A stretch of 61,175 bases of DNA from IMG/VR virus record IMGVR_UViG_3300037486_000366, positions 1 through 61,175 of that record, one strand, 5' to 3'. The position numbers and the translations under genes were made by a program. Below are positions 39,701 to 47,412 of the stretch, one piece after another (position 1 is the first letter of the stretch; each line of letters opens with the position of its first letter). The notes beneath the pieces are model-generated. The model did no database searches. It was given only the letters and a program-made list of their open reading frames with translations, and was not told the origin of the DNA. Source of the stretch: a virus.

Positions 39701-42354
39701 GTAGAACGTTCAGAAAAATCACTTGCATTGACAAGTTGAGTTTTAAGGTTTTTAATCTCAGTCATTACTTCTGGTAAAGTTTTGCCAGTCTCTGTGGTAC
39801 TAGTACCTGTATCGACTTTACCTTGCTCGATAACCCCTGTAACCACTGCTCCAGTGACTGGCTTGGGAGGACGTCCAGGTTTTCGCTTAGGTCCTGGTTC
39901 AACTGCAGGTCTTTCTTTCTTAGGTCTTCCAACCTTTTTCTTAATCGCTTCTTCAAGGATTGCATCTCCTTTCGCTTCAACCTTTGTGCCATTTTCAAGT
40001 TCAACTTTTACAGTAACATCTTTTAAATCTTCTTTTGCTATTCTATCAAGAATACGTTTAGAAGAAACTATATCTGAAGCAATAATTATTGTGGACGTTT
40101 TTTCTTGAGCTTGCTTAGCTTTTCTTTTAAGCTCTCCTTTTTTGGTTGCTCGTTTTTCTTCTTTAGAAAGGGGTGTTTCGCGTTGTTCTTGAACATTTCC
40201 ACTTGCTGTAATCTTTCCTTCGCCTGTTCCTGTGACAGGTCCGGTTTTGACAGGTTTTTCCCCTTGCTGGACTTTACTTGATAGCCTTGCGATGTTTGTA
40301 CGATCACTTGTAATCTCCTTTCGTTTCGCAATCCACTGTTCCTTGCCTTCTTCTGTATGACCTATTTTTGTAGGTTCATACATATTAAAAATACCAGGCA
40401 TCTTCTGCTCAAGTTTACGTAAAGTAAGTAAAACACTCCCTTTTGAAGTAAAAGCATTTCCCTTAGCTGTCCTAATTTCCGCAGGCACTTCACCAGTAGC
40501 AGTTGGGGTAATTTTCTTTAGCCGTTGTGTTTCTAATCCTCGCTGAATAAGATCAGAAAAAACTTTAGGAACAGCAATCCAGGCTTTAGTATTTAATCTG
40601 AAAGGTACTAGTTCTTTTTCTTTATTAGCTTCTTTTATTGCTTTCTTTGTAACTGCTTCTGAAACAAAGGGTATTTCTTCTCCAGCTTTGTTTTGACTTG
40701 TTAATGATACTTTACGAATTAATTCTGGTAAAGACATTAACGTTCCAATATTCTTTTCATGAGTAAAAGAGTCGGGAGTATGCGCTTCAGAAATAGGCCG
40801 CATGACTGGGTTGCCCTGCTCATCTACGATATGAGAAGATTGAACCATCATAGGAGAAGGAACAATAGGTCCCCGCGCCCCCATAATGGTCTGAGCTAAT
40901 TGAGTCGCACGATTTTCATCAAAACCACGTTTAATGAAATCATCTTTGAAAAAATTAAACAGTTCATACCCAATAATTCGTCTACCAGTTTTTTCATTTT
41001 CTGGGTGAAGTTCTTCTTGCTGAGTAACTTCTTTTGGTGTTTCAATTCCACGTTCCTCAAACTTTTTGACATCTTCAGAAAGTTGTTGTTCAAGGAAACG
41101 TTCCTTAGTCATCTCTTGAAATGTTCTTAATGACTCAAGGTTCTTGTTTAACTCCATTGGTTCTTGATTAACTATCTTATATGCCGCATACTCTTGCCAT
41201 TTAGAAGCAAGATCAGTATCATTAGTTCCATCTAGTTTCTTAAGTTCATTAAAGACTATTTCTGCAGCACGATGTCTATCAGATACATCAGCCTCAGCAT
41301 CTTCTAAAACCTTTGTTACTTGCCCCCGCATCTTTGCCCCACGACCATGACCTACTCCAGCAAATAATAGTGAGGCAAAAAATGTAGGACCTATTGCTTG
41401 TAAAGCCTGTTCTTCAGGAGAAGTCTCTTGAGGTAAACCTGCTTCTTCACGAAACCTTCCTTCAAGATAGCTCTGAGCCATTTCAGTTGGAATTTCAACA
41501 GCTGATAATTTTCCGACTGTAGCCGCATAATCTTTTACACCAGCCGTAGTTCCACGTTCAAGTAACTGTTTAACTGTTTTTGTTGCTGCACGACCGACAC
41601 CTAACCTATCAAGAAACGACCCAATAACAAGGTCACCTGTAAATTCAAGGCCAGCTTCCTGAATAGCAGAAGCAGCTGCCCATGGTTTCCATTCATTATC
41701 TGTTATTGCAAATTGAGGATTTTTCTGATTAAACTTATAGACGTCTTCTGCGAATTGATCATATTCTTGAAGACCAAATGCAATACCACCACCAAGTGCT
41801 CCGGTAGCAATACCTCCTACTCGTCTACCTAATTCAGCTGCTTGTGGAGTTTTACCTATTGCCATACCTAGTGCAGCACCTAACGCTTGACCTGGTTCTG
41901 AGGCAATCAGAATAGGCATAATAGACTGCACAAAACTACGAGAACCCTCAAATACAGAGGTACGAAAAACATTTCCTGCTGACCATGGATCACCTGTTAA
42001 TGTTGGTTGTTTAAAAACACTTGGGAGAGCATTTTCTATCTCTGGTTTTTTCTCAATAAACCAAGTAGCAACAACATCTTTCAGTCCCTGATCTTCATCT
42101 TTAACATTACCGAGACGAATATCGCGTGCTAACATTTCAATTGAACTCAATAAACCAGCAGCAAGACCAGCTGGTAAATCACCGATGACCCCCATCCAAC
42201 TGCTTCGTACAGGAGTAGGTGGTTCTGGTGGATTTATGCTAGCAAGATCTTGTTGTACTTCAGTTAAGCCTTGGTAAATATTTGTAGGTTCAGCACCAGG
42301 AGTACCTACAGAACCAGCCATGTCACGAGCAAATTGTTCAAGGTCAAACGCCAT
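33700..42354 (-). CDS. Giant polyvalent virion/ejection protein with metallopeptidase-like domain (2,884 aa)
   Basis: By far the largest gene. The first about 330 residues have glycine/alanine-rich, membrane-prone segments (LPAGLAAGLLSSIEML; LGAALGMAIGKTPQAAELG). Lys/Pro/Glu-rich linkers follow at about 730-860 and 1080-1180. Around residue 1383, LLHEALVHHGMWEML is an HExxH-like zinc motif following IPGVYWPNNDGYIAIHLFAD, as in metallopeptidase domains of polyvalent proteins. The last 900 residues are helical and include YTFQKFPHNYLQMLYD near 2,595, typical of DNA-ejection or polyvalent proteins. It is probably packaged in the capsid and injected with DNA to build a channel or process host targets. 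No RNA polymerase motifs were seen. Confidence 0.8.
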   Translation of the reverse strand: MAFDLEQFARDMAGSVGTPGAEPTNIYQGLTEVQQDLASINPPEPPTPVRSSWMGVIGDLPAGLAAGLLSSIEMLARDIRLGNVKDEDQGLKDVVATWFIEKKPEIENALPSVFKQPTLTGDPWSAGNVFRTSVFEGSRSFVQSIMPILIASEPGQALGAALGMAIGKTPQAAELGRRVGGIATGALGGGIAFGLQEYDQFAEDVYKFNQKNPQFAITDNEWKPWAAASAIQEAGLEFTGDLVIGSFLDRLGVGRAATKTVKQLLERGTTAGVKDYAATVGKLSAVEIPTEMAQSYLEGRFREEAGLPQETSPEEQALQAIGPTFFASLLFAGVGHGRGAKMRGQVTKVLEDAEADVSDRHRAAEIVFNELKKLDGTNDTDLASKWQEYAAYKIVNQEPMELNKNLESLRTFQEMTKERFLEQQLSEDVKKFEERGIETPKEVTQQEELHPENEKTGRRIIGYELFNFFKDDFIKRGFDENRATQLAQTIMGARGPIVPSPMMVQSSHIVDEQGNPVMRPISEAHTPDSFTHEKNIGTLMSLPELIRKVSLTSQNKAGEEIPFVSEAVTKKAIKEANKEKELVPFRLNTKAWIAVPKVFSDLIQRGLETQRLKKITPTATGEVPAEIRTAKGNAFTSKGSVLLTLRKLEQKMPGIFNMYEPTKIGHTEEGKEQWIAKRKEITSDRTNIARLSSKVQQGEKPVKTGPVTGTGEGKITASGNVQEQRETPLSKEEKRATKKGELKRKAKQAQEKTSTIIIASDIVSSKRILDRIAKEDLKDVTVKVELENGTKVEAKGDAILEEAIKKKVGRPKKERPAVEPGPKRKPGRPPKPVTGAVVTGVIEQGKVDTGTSTTETGKTLPEVMTEIKNLKTQLVNASDFSERSTTFDKAYADISEEDGKYIVEHKQESIEPNQELIRQETYNTLPEAISSVLKNKTYSQHTFEFVGEKNKPDFSNISQIEKDIKGGVTLSYVYVGEPSIKTLPEVKKTLKKKARYRNVLARLQQGEAVPTEEVAEHKTLVKQWKQTTEGTWKEKGTMTEEEREEAADQRAMAKITEEKVEEPEEEIAPLEVPLMTEQEEKERRADLYDMFSTDFSELSEKEIQEMVDDRIEEEKREEMALRAEIAKEKPVAKKHKLIALNPLFQTAQENKDLSTRVLTLNKKTNTLVPKTTGDLPSLLNALSTMINNRWHLGDESKVNLVHLSDYLGQLSASFDDGLLNTHFATSEEKSQFDRQIDGLIDYFNKVATTLVGVKAAKVGKHGTGIDFDENNIEILQKDKLTAIPKKFAKVKQPRTHEKAGNLKAKDIATHIDKFVEEHPGLPIVTIYDSIYHPDVPVDILLNADLETQFIPGVYWPNNDGYIAIHLFADQIADLDEALGTLLHEALVHHGMWEMLGVEEFKPILRQIYSSYKDTPLMKTVVKEYEIDESIEGDSSGTSGNRGQLLAAEEFLAFQAQDPKNQLSETLWEKIIAFVRNKFRDWGIVKTYTDGDIKALLARSQRFLAEKPSHEFEALDNLVGRKAIVTYPKVIVTMEEIKEAFNKATPISIEKSVGTKIALKDNLKNKLYVGTIKPNTATRITTIDELRSIVENNELFVGEDFEGYPGISAQLISNISPIVAYGANDKISVAIIFPTKAIESEGVQDNEVKIDPATKVTDLKFIIDGQEEILSFKDLQNLYTEKTNVIDFISKEDKVLYDNFKDRVANIIPGKRSAEENHLLRTNSVIDLLEKKIVVEKSKDIPDIETINLYKNEIKSMLEELEPTKKEIRTYLTPTEQKFFDDVFSNEADKAELLELVPSFKLENVPVLGKDKATISSEDQVNLANYIDDVVRLNEGEKVPPSFYTGNFSKRFTAARYDKPGKFSRVSKEGLRELESTSKKMKGYIVKDYGKVMIPNPRAGEYNEKKGFIQPNRLRVDKIIGLRKVDKVFKNEATNTFVIEFTDGSSRSFSNTEFQEMYRKQNVQVEKAKQPIKYAKVSKQGTLDPNLNELDPAVLKNFWGEEAKALLKTISAQRPRNLPALTFMERLLRSPEWYSHPVLRKLVDLAIKRHDRYYELFHTLDEIENSDETVSQRTTALRNKGLTRWQIVRGETSDDYKLFSRIVDEGDTGEWREKVDNPDMSYLQYLENQNIPQDVLELYKAHRVAYDKALDLLMEPLVKTVTEVEDEAKAKNKKPQYPQFQTYDEEGKITTVNLKEVLHTMGQLKGSYAPRLREVGEWEVVGKRGEEEEVRYHKSNRLAAERLAASLTRQGFTIEPIKERERLHEDVYGNLRLVSIHQAINLAMKGTKLEAPELRMKFENELLDNIADIIKARGFRGSMIRRRKDKIVRGYIVDPGERFVRYVGNISAGLAKAEAAKNMFSTITGKYVTDEEGSKKKVGGIDEQKERRAYEVATKYVEEQLRNADNTDRLIGYAKSVASFKYLGFNPRTLFVNVLALGTTVPTAIHQYVMGGKGSLASIGAEITRSSKDYIGVMRGQELPNANEQKLVDEIHEKGYDMPQYMQDAMGTLQRTHGRIWNQSLGLALFGFKKSEQWIRGSTILAAYRLAKKNNPDLTHDEAVAKAYDASNKAHAVYGKATLPSYALGKNPAAKLFQMLYTFQKFPHNYLQMLYDVGFKKKNVKGFLYGLMSPIFLAGMAVAPLKDIWVGIFNALLRLLGIKVDAEKWFWDKTRKSMGKSSETILRHGLIGALGLDVSGSLNINAGLPRNMYELLGVGGGLVKDVGDALHYTKLGEYGRAAEKTLPTGIGNLFKAYRELSGVTTTKGTPVFNNQGMPYKASAFETGARVLGFRSAQQATMVERRSEALMERENFTQMRDDIYEQYRNSLMSNDSKMLQKTMDKVVQYNNLVVRYNLGGQVPVITKESLKRQAKALYVPNKAERVRLLE

Positions 42355-42362
42355 TTTAACAC

Positions 42363-43733
42363 CTAAAATGCTATTGCAGCAGAATCAGTTTCATCTTTCA
42401 TTCTAAGACCAGGACCTTTTGATGCTTTCTTTTCTTTTAATGCAGCAATAACCTGATTAATGGTACCAACTGCTGCTGCAGGATTAGTACTGAAACGCTG
42501 TTTAGCGGCAGAAAGTCTTCTACCAAGGTTCATACTTTCTTTCGGAGTTAATTTATCTCCAAGTTCTGCTACTAAATTTGCTACCTCAGTCGCCTTAGTT
42601 TGATATTCTTTATGAAATTCGGCCTTCATAGGAGACTTAGGTTGAGTTGGAGTAGTAGGAGTTCCACCACCTCCTCCACCAAGCATCTTTTTACCAGCAA
42701 CTGTACTTACTAGCTGCTGATTATAAGTTGCAAGAGCCTCATTAACTGCCGCTTGTTTTCCTGTATTAAATGCCTCTTCTGTAATTATCTTAGTATTTCC
42801 CTCAGCATCGTAAATGACTGGTTGCTGATTTGCATTACGATGAGATTTTTCATACTCTGACCCAACTTTCTCGATAATACCAGCCCATGCAGCAAACACC
42901 TGACCTTGACCCATAATCTCTTTTTGTTTTTCAGCGGTAATATTAGCTGCCCCTAAATGACCTTTCATATTTATAACAGCTTGTCCAAGGTGACCTAATG
43001 TATCTGCTGGTACCTTTGTTCCTTCTTTAAGACCAGAATACTTAGCTACTTCTTTAGTTATTGGTTGCCAATTCTCTTTAACAGCACGTTGCTCAAGAAA
43101 CTTATCAAGAGATTTGTGAGTATCGGTAATTAATGTATCAACAATACTTGTGTCACCACCAGCTGTCTTTACTATTCCTCGTAAAGAATTTAATGACTTA
43201 GTTCGCCCTAATAAAAACTCCTCTGGTCGTTCCTGATAGTACTTCATCCCCTGATCTAACTTTGCTATATCTGCTTTTTTCTTTTCAGGAGGATCATTTG
43301 ATGCTTCTATTTCAGCACGTTTCTCAGTCATATAAGACATTGGATTTGTTGCATTAATAGCAAAACCTATAAAAACAGGGGCAGCTTGACCAAAATCAAA
43401 TAAAGTTAACTGCTGTCCTTTACTATCAAGATAATGTTTACCATCATCACTTATTTTCCATCCAAGAGTTTTAAATGCTCCACCTGTTCCAGCAACAGCC
43501 TGTTGTTTAACACCAGGAGGCAAATGTTTAGTTTGTTCATCTACAACATTTGACACAAAATCTACAGTTAAAGGTTGATCATACATTGCTTGTTTTGCTC
43601 GTTCTCGTTTCAACCCCATTCCCTGTGCTTCAAGTTCCATCATTTGTTTTGGAACTCCAAGGGTTACATTAAGATAATCTTGTGTTTGTCCTCTAATCGT
43701 GTCAGATAAATTTTTCCAATCTTCAGTTGCCAT
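42363..43733 (-). CDS. Internal virion protein (456 aa)
   Basis: Helical and Lys/Gln/Ala-rich, with LGWKISDDGKHYLDSKGQQL, a Gly run (KKMLGGGGGGTPTTPTQP) acting as linker, and a helical C-terminus (TKATEVANLVAELGDKL). I start at 43733 (MATEDWKNL), because AAGGAGAG lies just upstream. The longer frame overlaps the previous gene more. It lies between the 547- and 2,884-residue proteins, which suggests a core or ejection protein. Confidence 0.7.
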   Translation of the reverse strand: MATEDWKNLSDTIRGQTQDYLNVTLGVPKQMMELEAQGMGLKRERAKQAMYDQPLTVDFVSNVVDEQTKHLPPGVKQQAVAGTGGAFKTLGWKISDDGKHYLDSKGQQLTLFDFGQAAPVFIGFAINATNPMSYMTEKRAEIEASNDPPEKKKADIAKLDQGMKYYQERPEEFLLGRTKSLNSLRGIVKTAGGDTSIVDTLITDTHKSLDKFLEQRAVKENWQPITKEVAKYSGLKEGTKVPADTLGHLGQAVINMKGHLGAANITAEKQKEIMGQGQVFAAWAGIIEKVGSEYEKSHRNANQQPVIYDAEGNTKIITEEAFNTGKQAAVNEALATYNQQLVSTVAGKKMLGGGGGGTPTTPTQPKSPMKAEFHKEYQTKATEVANLVAELGDKLTPKESMNLGRRLSAAKQRFSTNPAAAVGTINQVIAALKEKKASKGPGLRMKDETDSAAIAF

Positions 43734-45366
43734 AGCACTCTCCTTCTTTTGCAATATACGGAAGCTTTATTTCTGGAGCGTATTTTAAAAACAAATCAAG
43801 CGCTGTTAAAAAGTAATGATCAACAGCCTCATCAATTTTACCTTGTTTTACTAACTCAACACATGGAGTAATAAATTTAGGTTTTAGTTCAGAATAAAAT
43901 TCTTTTAGGTTTGGTTCAGCCTTCTTAATTTTTCTTAAAAGTTTCAGCCCATTTATTGCATACCAAGTAAAATATTTTGGAGACCTTTTTAAAGCATGCC
44001 CTTGAATCATAAAAGTATACTTCAATTCATCTGGAGTCATTCCAACATACATAATTATAGCTACACAAAGCCAACCTTTACCAATGGCTTTATTAACTGG
44101 TTCCGGTAACAATGATTCTCTAATATCTTGCGCACCACCTTCAAGGTCACCTGCAAAAATTTTCTCTGCCCCTGCAAATCCTTTTTCCTGGGCATAACCA
44201 AGATTAGTTGATTCTATACTTTGTATTAAAAAATTATCGTCAGACATACCCGAATGTTCAAGACCTGCAGTGGCTAACGAGGTAGTAATCTCAGACATTG
44301 GGCGTGACATTACATCTCCCATAGCATGAGTATGTGATCCTGGCTCATGTTCCTCAGCCATTTGTGAGCCATATTTATAAGATTGTTGAACTACAATGGC
44401 TGCGAGCGCTGCAATACCAGCGGCAGATGATGCTGCTGCTCCCCCTTCTGCTGCTACACCAGTTTCTGCTGAAGCATTAGCAAAGGCCCCAGCTTCTTCA
44501 CCAGTAGACATCATAGCAGATTCAACTGACTCAGCATTAACAAAAGCCCCAGCTCCCTCACCAGTAGCTAAATTACTTGTTTGACTTGCTTCAGTAAACA
44601 TAGCCTCTGATTCAGTAAGAGGAGATATTGTGTCTGTTGGAGGTTTACCCCACGTAGAAAAATCTGGTACTTGACCTTGTACTGCCCCCTCTATTGGAAC
44701 TTCGCCAGGCACATTTGGAGTAATTGAAGCTTCACTTAATGGTACTGAAGAAGTTATTCCATCTACTCCAGCTTCTCCAGGTATTCCAGTTAGTTCGGTT
44801 GGTGCGCTAGATATTTCAGACACAGGTGGTGCTCCAGGAGCTGGTGGTGCTCCAGGAGCTGGTGATATAGGAGCACTTGGTGCTCCAGGAGCTGGTGATA
44901 TAGGAGCACCTGGCCCCATGATCTGTTCTTTTACCCAAGTTGCCCCCTGTTTAGCATAATCTCCAGCTGTACTAAGTATACCAGGACCTGAATCAGTTGT
45001 AGTAGCTCCTGGATTTACCATTTTATCTATAGCTGAACCTGTCTTATACGCTCCATAAACATTAGCCGCTAGTCCAAGTCCTCCTATAACTTCAGAGGTT
45101 GTTTGCGCTCTTTTAGCAGCATCAATTTGATCTTGAGCAATAGTTTTTTGATCTGCTACACTTTGCCTCTCAATAGCTAACCGTTCTTTTTGAAGAGCCA
45201 GGTCTTGCTTTACTAATTCTGCTTCAGCAGCTGCAGCGTCATCCCTCTGTTTTTGTGCATATATGGCAGGTAAATTATCAGCTTGCTGTTTTACCATTGC
45301 TTCATAATTAAGCCCTGGAAAACGTTTTCTAGTTAATGCACCATATTGTGAAGATACTCCAGGCAT
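43723..45366 (-). CDS. Internal virion/core protein with repeats (547 aa)
   Basis: The N-terminal about 110 residues form a charged coiled coil (LVKQDLALQKERLAIERQSV), then VIGGLGLAANVYGAYKTGSA, a likely membrane-active segment. A Pro/Ala/Gly repeat (PGAPISPAPGAPSAP and similar) lies at about 150-185. The Ala/Gly-rich middle has near-duplicate blocks (STGEEAGAFANA). A helical cysteine-containing C-terminus (WLCVAIIMYVGMTPDELKY) ends it. The N-terminal arrangement is shared with the 148-residue protein just upstream. DNA-ejection role inferred. Confidence 0.7.
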   Translation of the reverse strand: MPGVSSQYGALTRKRFPGLNYEAMVKQQADNLPAIYAQKQRDDAAAAEAELVKQDLALQKERLAIERQSVADQKTIAQDQIDAAKRAQTTSEVIGGLGLAANVYGAYKTGSAIDKMVNPGATTTDSGPGILSTAGDYAKQGATWVKEQIMGPGAPISPAPGAPSAPISPAPGAPPAPGAPPVSEISSAPTELTGIPGEAGVDGITSSVPLSEASITPNVPGEVPIEGAVQGQVPDFSTWGKPPTDTISPLTESEAMFTEASQTSNLATGEGAGAFVNAESVESAMMSTGEEAGAFANASAETGVAAEGGAAASSAAGIAALAAIVVQQSYKYGSQMAEEHEPGSHTHAMGDVMSRPMSEITTSLATAGLEHSGMSDDNFLIQSIESTNLGYAQEKGFAGAEKIFAGDLEGGAQDIRESLLPEPVNKAIGKGWLCVAIIMYVGMTPDELKYTFMIQGHALKRSPKYFTWYAINGLKLLRKIKKAEPNLKEFYSELKPKFITPCVELVKQGKIDEAVDHYFLTALDLFLKYAPEIKLPYIAKEGECYGN

Positions 45367-45369
45367 ATT

Positions 45370-45816
45370 TTACCTCCCTAAAAGATATTTTATACGCTCA
45401 TCTTTACTAAGTTTATCTGCCACTTTCATTTTTTGATACCCACTATATGCAGATACCCCAAGACCAACTGCTCCTAAAATATCAGATGTGTTCTGTTGAC
45501 GCTCTACTAAATTCAGCTTTTCTCTGTCTTTCCAATTACGTAAACCAGCGCTTTCTCGTAATAAAGCATTATAACCAGAACCTATTTCTTTATTAGCCAC
45601 TACTTTTTCTTTAGCAAGGTCAACTTTTTGCTTATCAAGGGCAAGATTGCTAAGCACAAGCGACTTATCAATACCAGCTTGTTCTGCTTTCTTTAAAACT
45701 TCATCACCAAAAATTCTACCAGCTAAAGCAGAAACTTCTGGTTGTGTTGACATGACCTTTCGCATTGCAGAAAAATAATCAGGTGCTGACGGATCAGAAT
45801 GATACCATGAAGACAT
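45370..45816 (-). CDS. Core/ejection-like protein, paralogue of the next gene's N-terminus (148 aa)
   Basis: A coiled coil (LALDKQKVDLAKEKVVANKE) is followed by SDILGAVGLGVSAYSGYQKM and KLSKDERIKYLLG. The order coiled coil, then TS-x3-G-x2-GL-x4-Y-x2-Y, then DK is the same as in residues 50-115 of the 547-residue protein. It is therefore probably a duplicated internal virion module. It is 3 bp from its neighbours on both sides. Confidence 0.7.
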   Translation of the reverse strand: MSSWYHSDPSAPDYFSAMRKVMSTQPEVSALAGRIFGDEVLKKAEQAGIDKSLVLSNLALDKQKVDLAKEKVVANKEIGSGYNALLRESAGLRNWKDREKLNLVERQQNTSDILGAVGLGVSAYSGYQKMKVADKLSKDERIKYLLGR

Positions 45817-45818
45817 AG

Positions 45819-45998
45819 CTACCTCCTTAATGCTCTAGCTTGTTTATATGAAACCATTTCTGGATTTACTTTCTTAGGCTCATGTTTTACTGGAACCTGG
45901 TCTTGTAAAAAATATTTTAAGGCTTCATTTTCAGTGTTTAAAGCAAAAACTTCATCTTTCAATTCATCAGTAACTTTTACGAATTTACTTACTTCCAT
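45819..45998 (-). CDS. Hypothetical small protein (59 aa)
   Basis: Acidic then basic (MEVSKFVKVTDELKDEVFAL, ending MVSYKQARALRR), with a short coiled coil that could pair with lysis or core proteins. I start at 45998, 2 bp after the upstream stop. A longer frame to 46073 overlaps the membrane protein. Function unknown. Confidence 0.6.
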   Translation of the reverse strand: MEVSKFVKVTDELKDEVFALNTENEALKYFLQDQVPVKHEPKKVNPEMVSYKQARALRR

Positions 45999-46000
45999 TT

Positions 46001-46204
46001 TTATAATTTTGGCCTCGATACAATTATAGCAATCATTGATCCTACTACTGAAAGTAAAGTTACAATAACCCACCCTAATATTTGATTAAACTTACTCGAT
46101 AAGCATGAGTGCAATAGTTCCTGTTTTTTAAATAAGTCAGCACACATCTTATCTATATTCTCATGTTTTTCGTCACAAAGTTCTTTGATATACTCCTTCG
46201 TCAT
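46001..46204 (-). CDS. Small membrane protein with coiled coil, lysis-region (67 aa)
   Basis: A charged helical N-terminus (EYIKELCDEKHENIDKM) is followed by one transmembrane segment (LGWVIVTLLSVVGSMIAIIV) and a short basic tail. The layout is like XhlA-type or holin-partner proteins. It overlaps the 3-TM holin gene by 4 bp, so it may modulate lysis timing. Confidence 0.65.
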   Translation of the reverse strand: MTKEYIKELCDEKHENIDKMCADLFKKQELLHSCLSSKFNQILGWVIVTLLSVVGSMIAIIVSRPKL

Positions 46205-46698
46205 TTACCATTCCTCGTTTTTTCCCAGCTTCGTAAACCACCCATTCCAAGTAAAGCTGCCACCAAACCAAGAATCTCCTCTGCGTGAAAAGTATTTGGA
46301 TAAGGAGGCATCACTGCCGCTGCAACATTAGTTGTATTGTAAAGAATCATAAAGCACTGAGTTATCCAAACGAAGGACGCAATTAGTGCTTGTGGAATAT
46401 AATAAGCTCCAAGAGAAATACCACAAACCCAACCTATAAATGGTCGCCAACCAGCAACAAACACATTCGCACTTGCCGCCTCTATCTTGTTTATTTCAAC
46501 CTGTCCCTGATCAATAAGCGCCTGTAATTCAGCCCCTCGTTGTATAAGCCTAGCTTCTTCTTCTGGACTTACTTTACCTCTGATTGCAGAGGCAATATCT
46601 TGAATGAAGCCGCCAATACCCTCAAAAACTTTCTTTACCCCTTCGCCAGCTTCTCTCACAACATTACCATCTATCTTAACATCAGAAATAAGCCCCAT
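46201..46698 (-). CDS. Holin, 3-TM GTA-type (165 aa)
   Basis: The segment NVFVAGWRPFIGWVCGISLG is the hallmark of the Holin_3TMs (GTA-holin) family. Further hydrophobic segments are YIPQALIASFVWITQCFMIL and EEILGLVAALLGMGGL. The N-terminal part is an amphipathic/coiled region (ARLIQRGAELQALIDQGQVE). It would form lesions letting the M15 endolysin reach the wall. It lies away from the endolysin (28747), which is unusual but seen in other phages. Confidence 0.82.
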   Translation of the reverse strand: MGLISDVKIDGNVVREAGEGVKKVFEGIGGFIQDIASAIRGKVSPEEEARLIQRGAELQALIDQGQVEINKIEAASANVFVAGWRPFIGWVCGISLGAYYIPQALIASFVWITQCFMILYNTTNVAAAVMPPYPNTFHAEEILGLVAALLGMGGLRSWEKTRNGK

Positions 46699-46710
46699 AA
46701 ATCTTTCTCC

Positions 46711-47412
46711 TTACGCAAAAATATCAGTTCCAATAAATGGTTTATCAAAACCTGACAATATACAGGCATGATTTGCAAAGTCTAATGCAACATTTAAATT
46801 TAATACAGGAACTTTATAAGCTTCATTATTAGTACAACATTGTCTATATCGTAAAAAATGAAGAGCAATTTTATCTTCATCTTCAGAAGTAAGTTCATCT
46901 TTATATTGCATTGACCTAAACATTATATGTATCTTACCAAATGACTTCGGGCTATGACAAAATCTTGCCTTCACATCAAGATTAGGGTAATACTGAGAAA
47001 GATAAGTATTAATATACTGTATATCTAATGGGCAAAACCAACAACGCATTTCATATGGCAATTCATTATCAATACAAATTTGTGCTGCTTTTAAACAGGG
47101 CACACTCCCTTTAAGTGCTTTTGCTGGTTCGGTAAACTCTGCCCCTAACTTCCCATCATAGAAATATCCTTCAAGATATTGTTTCCAATTAATATTCCAC
47201 CCAGTTAATAAAGCAAATCCTGGCCAATCATACATATAAGCAGTTTTATTAGCAATCATCCAAGTAAGACAATCAAGATGAGACTGTTTAACGTCACTCA
47301 TAGTTATACTCTGGACTATATTAACTGGATATGCCCACATTGCTCGTCCTAAAAGATATTGTTTAAGCACTGATAATTGTACAGTATCTGTTATTGTATA
47401 TGTCCAATTCAT
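46711..47412 (-). CDS. Unknown protein of the radical-SAM cassette (233 aa)
   Basis: No domain recognised. It is rich in Trp/Tyr/Cys (TYMYDWPGFALLTGWNINW is close to its pattern; RCWFCPLD at about 123; RYRQCCTNNEAY near 195). A WFC cluster could bind metal. It overlaps the glycosyltransferase gene by ATGA, so it belongs to the coupled string 51663-46711. It may be a modifying enzyme, a partner or a structural subunit. A GT-A or acyltransferase-like enzyme cannot be excluded. Confidence 0.6.
   Translation of the reverse strand: MNWTYTITDTVQLSVLKQYLLGRAMWAYPVNIVQSITMSDVKQSHLDCLTWMIANKTAYMYDWPGFALLTGWNINWKQYLEGYFYDGKLGAEFTEPAKALKGSVPCLKAAQICIDNELPYEMRCWFCPLDIQYINTYLSQYYPNLDVKARFCHSPKSFGKIHIMFRSMQYKDELTSEDEDKIALHFLRYRQCCTNNEAYKVPVLNLNVALDFANHACILSGFDKPFIGTDIFA

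Noticed and set aside
39782-40108. Plus-strand frames (108 and 67 codons) inside the giant gene
   Set aside because: They are antisense to Lys/Pro-rich linkers, which create open frames on the other strand. No sites upstream.
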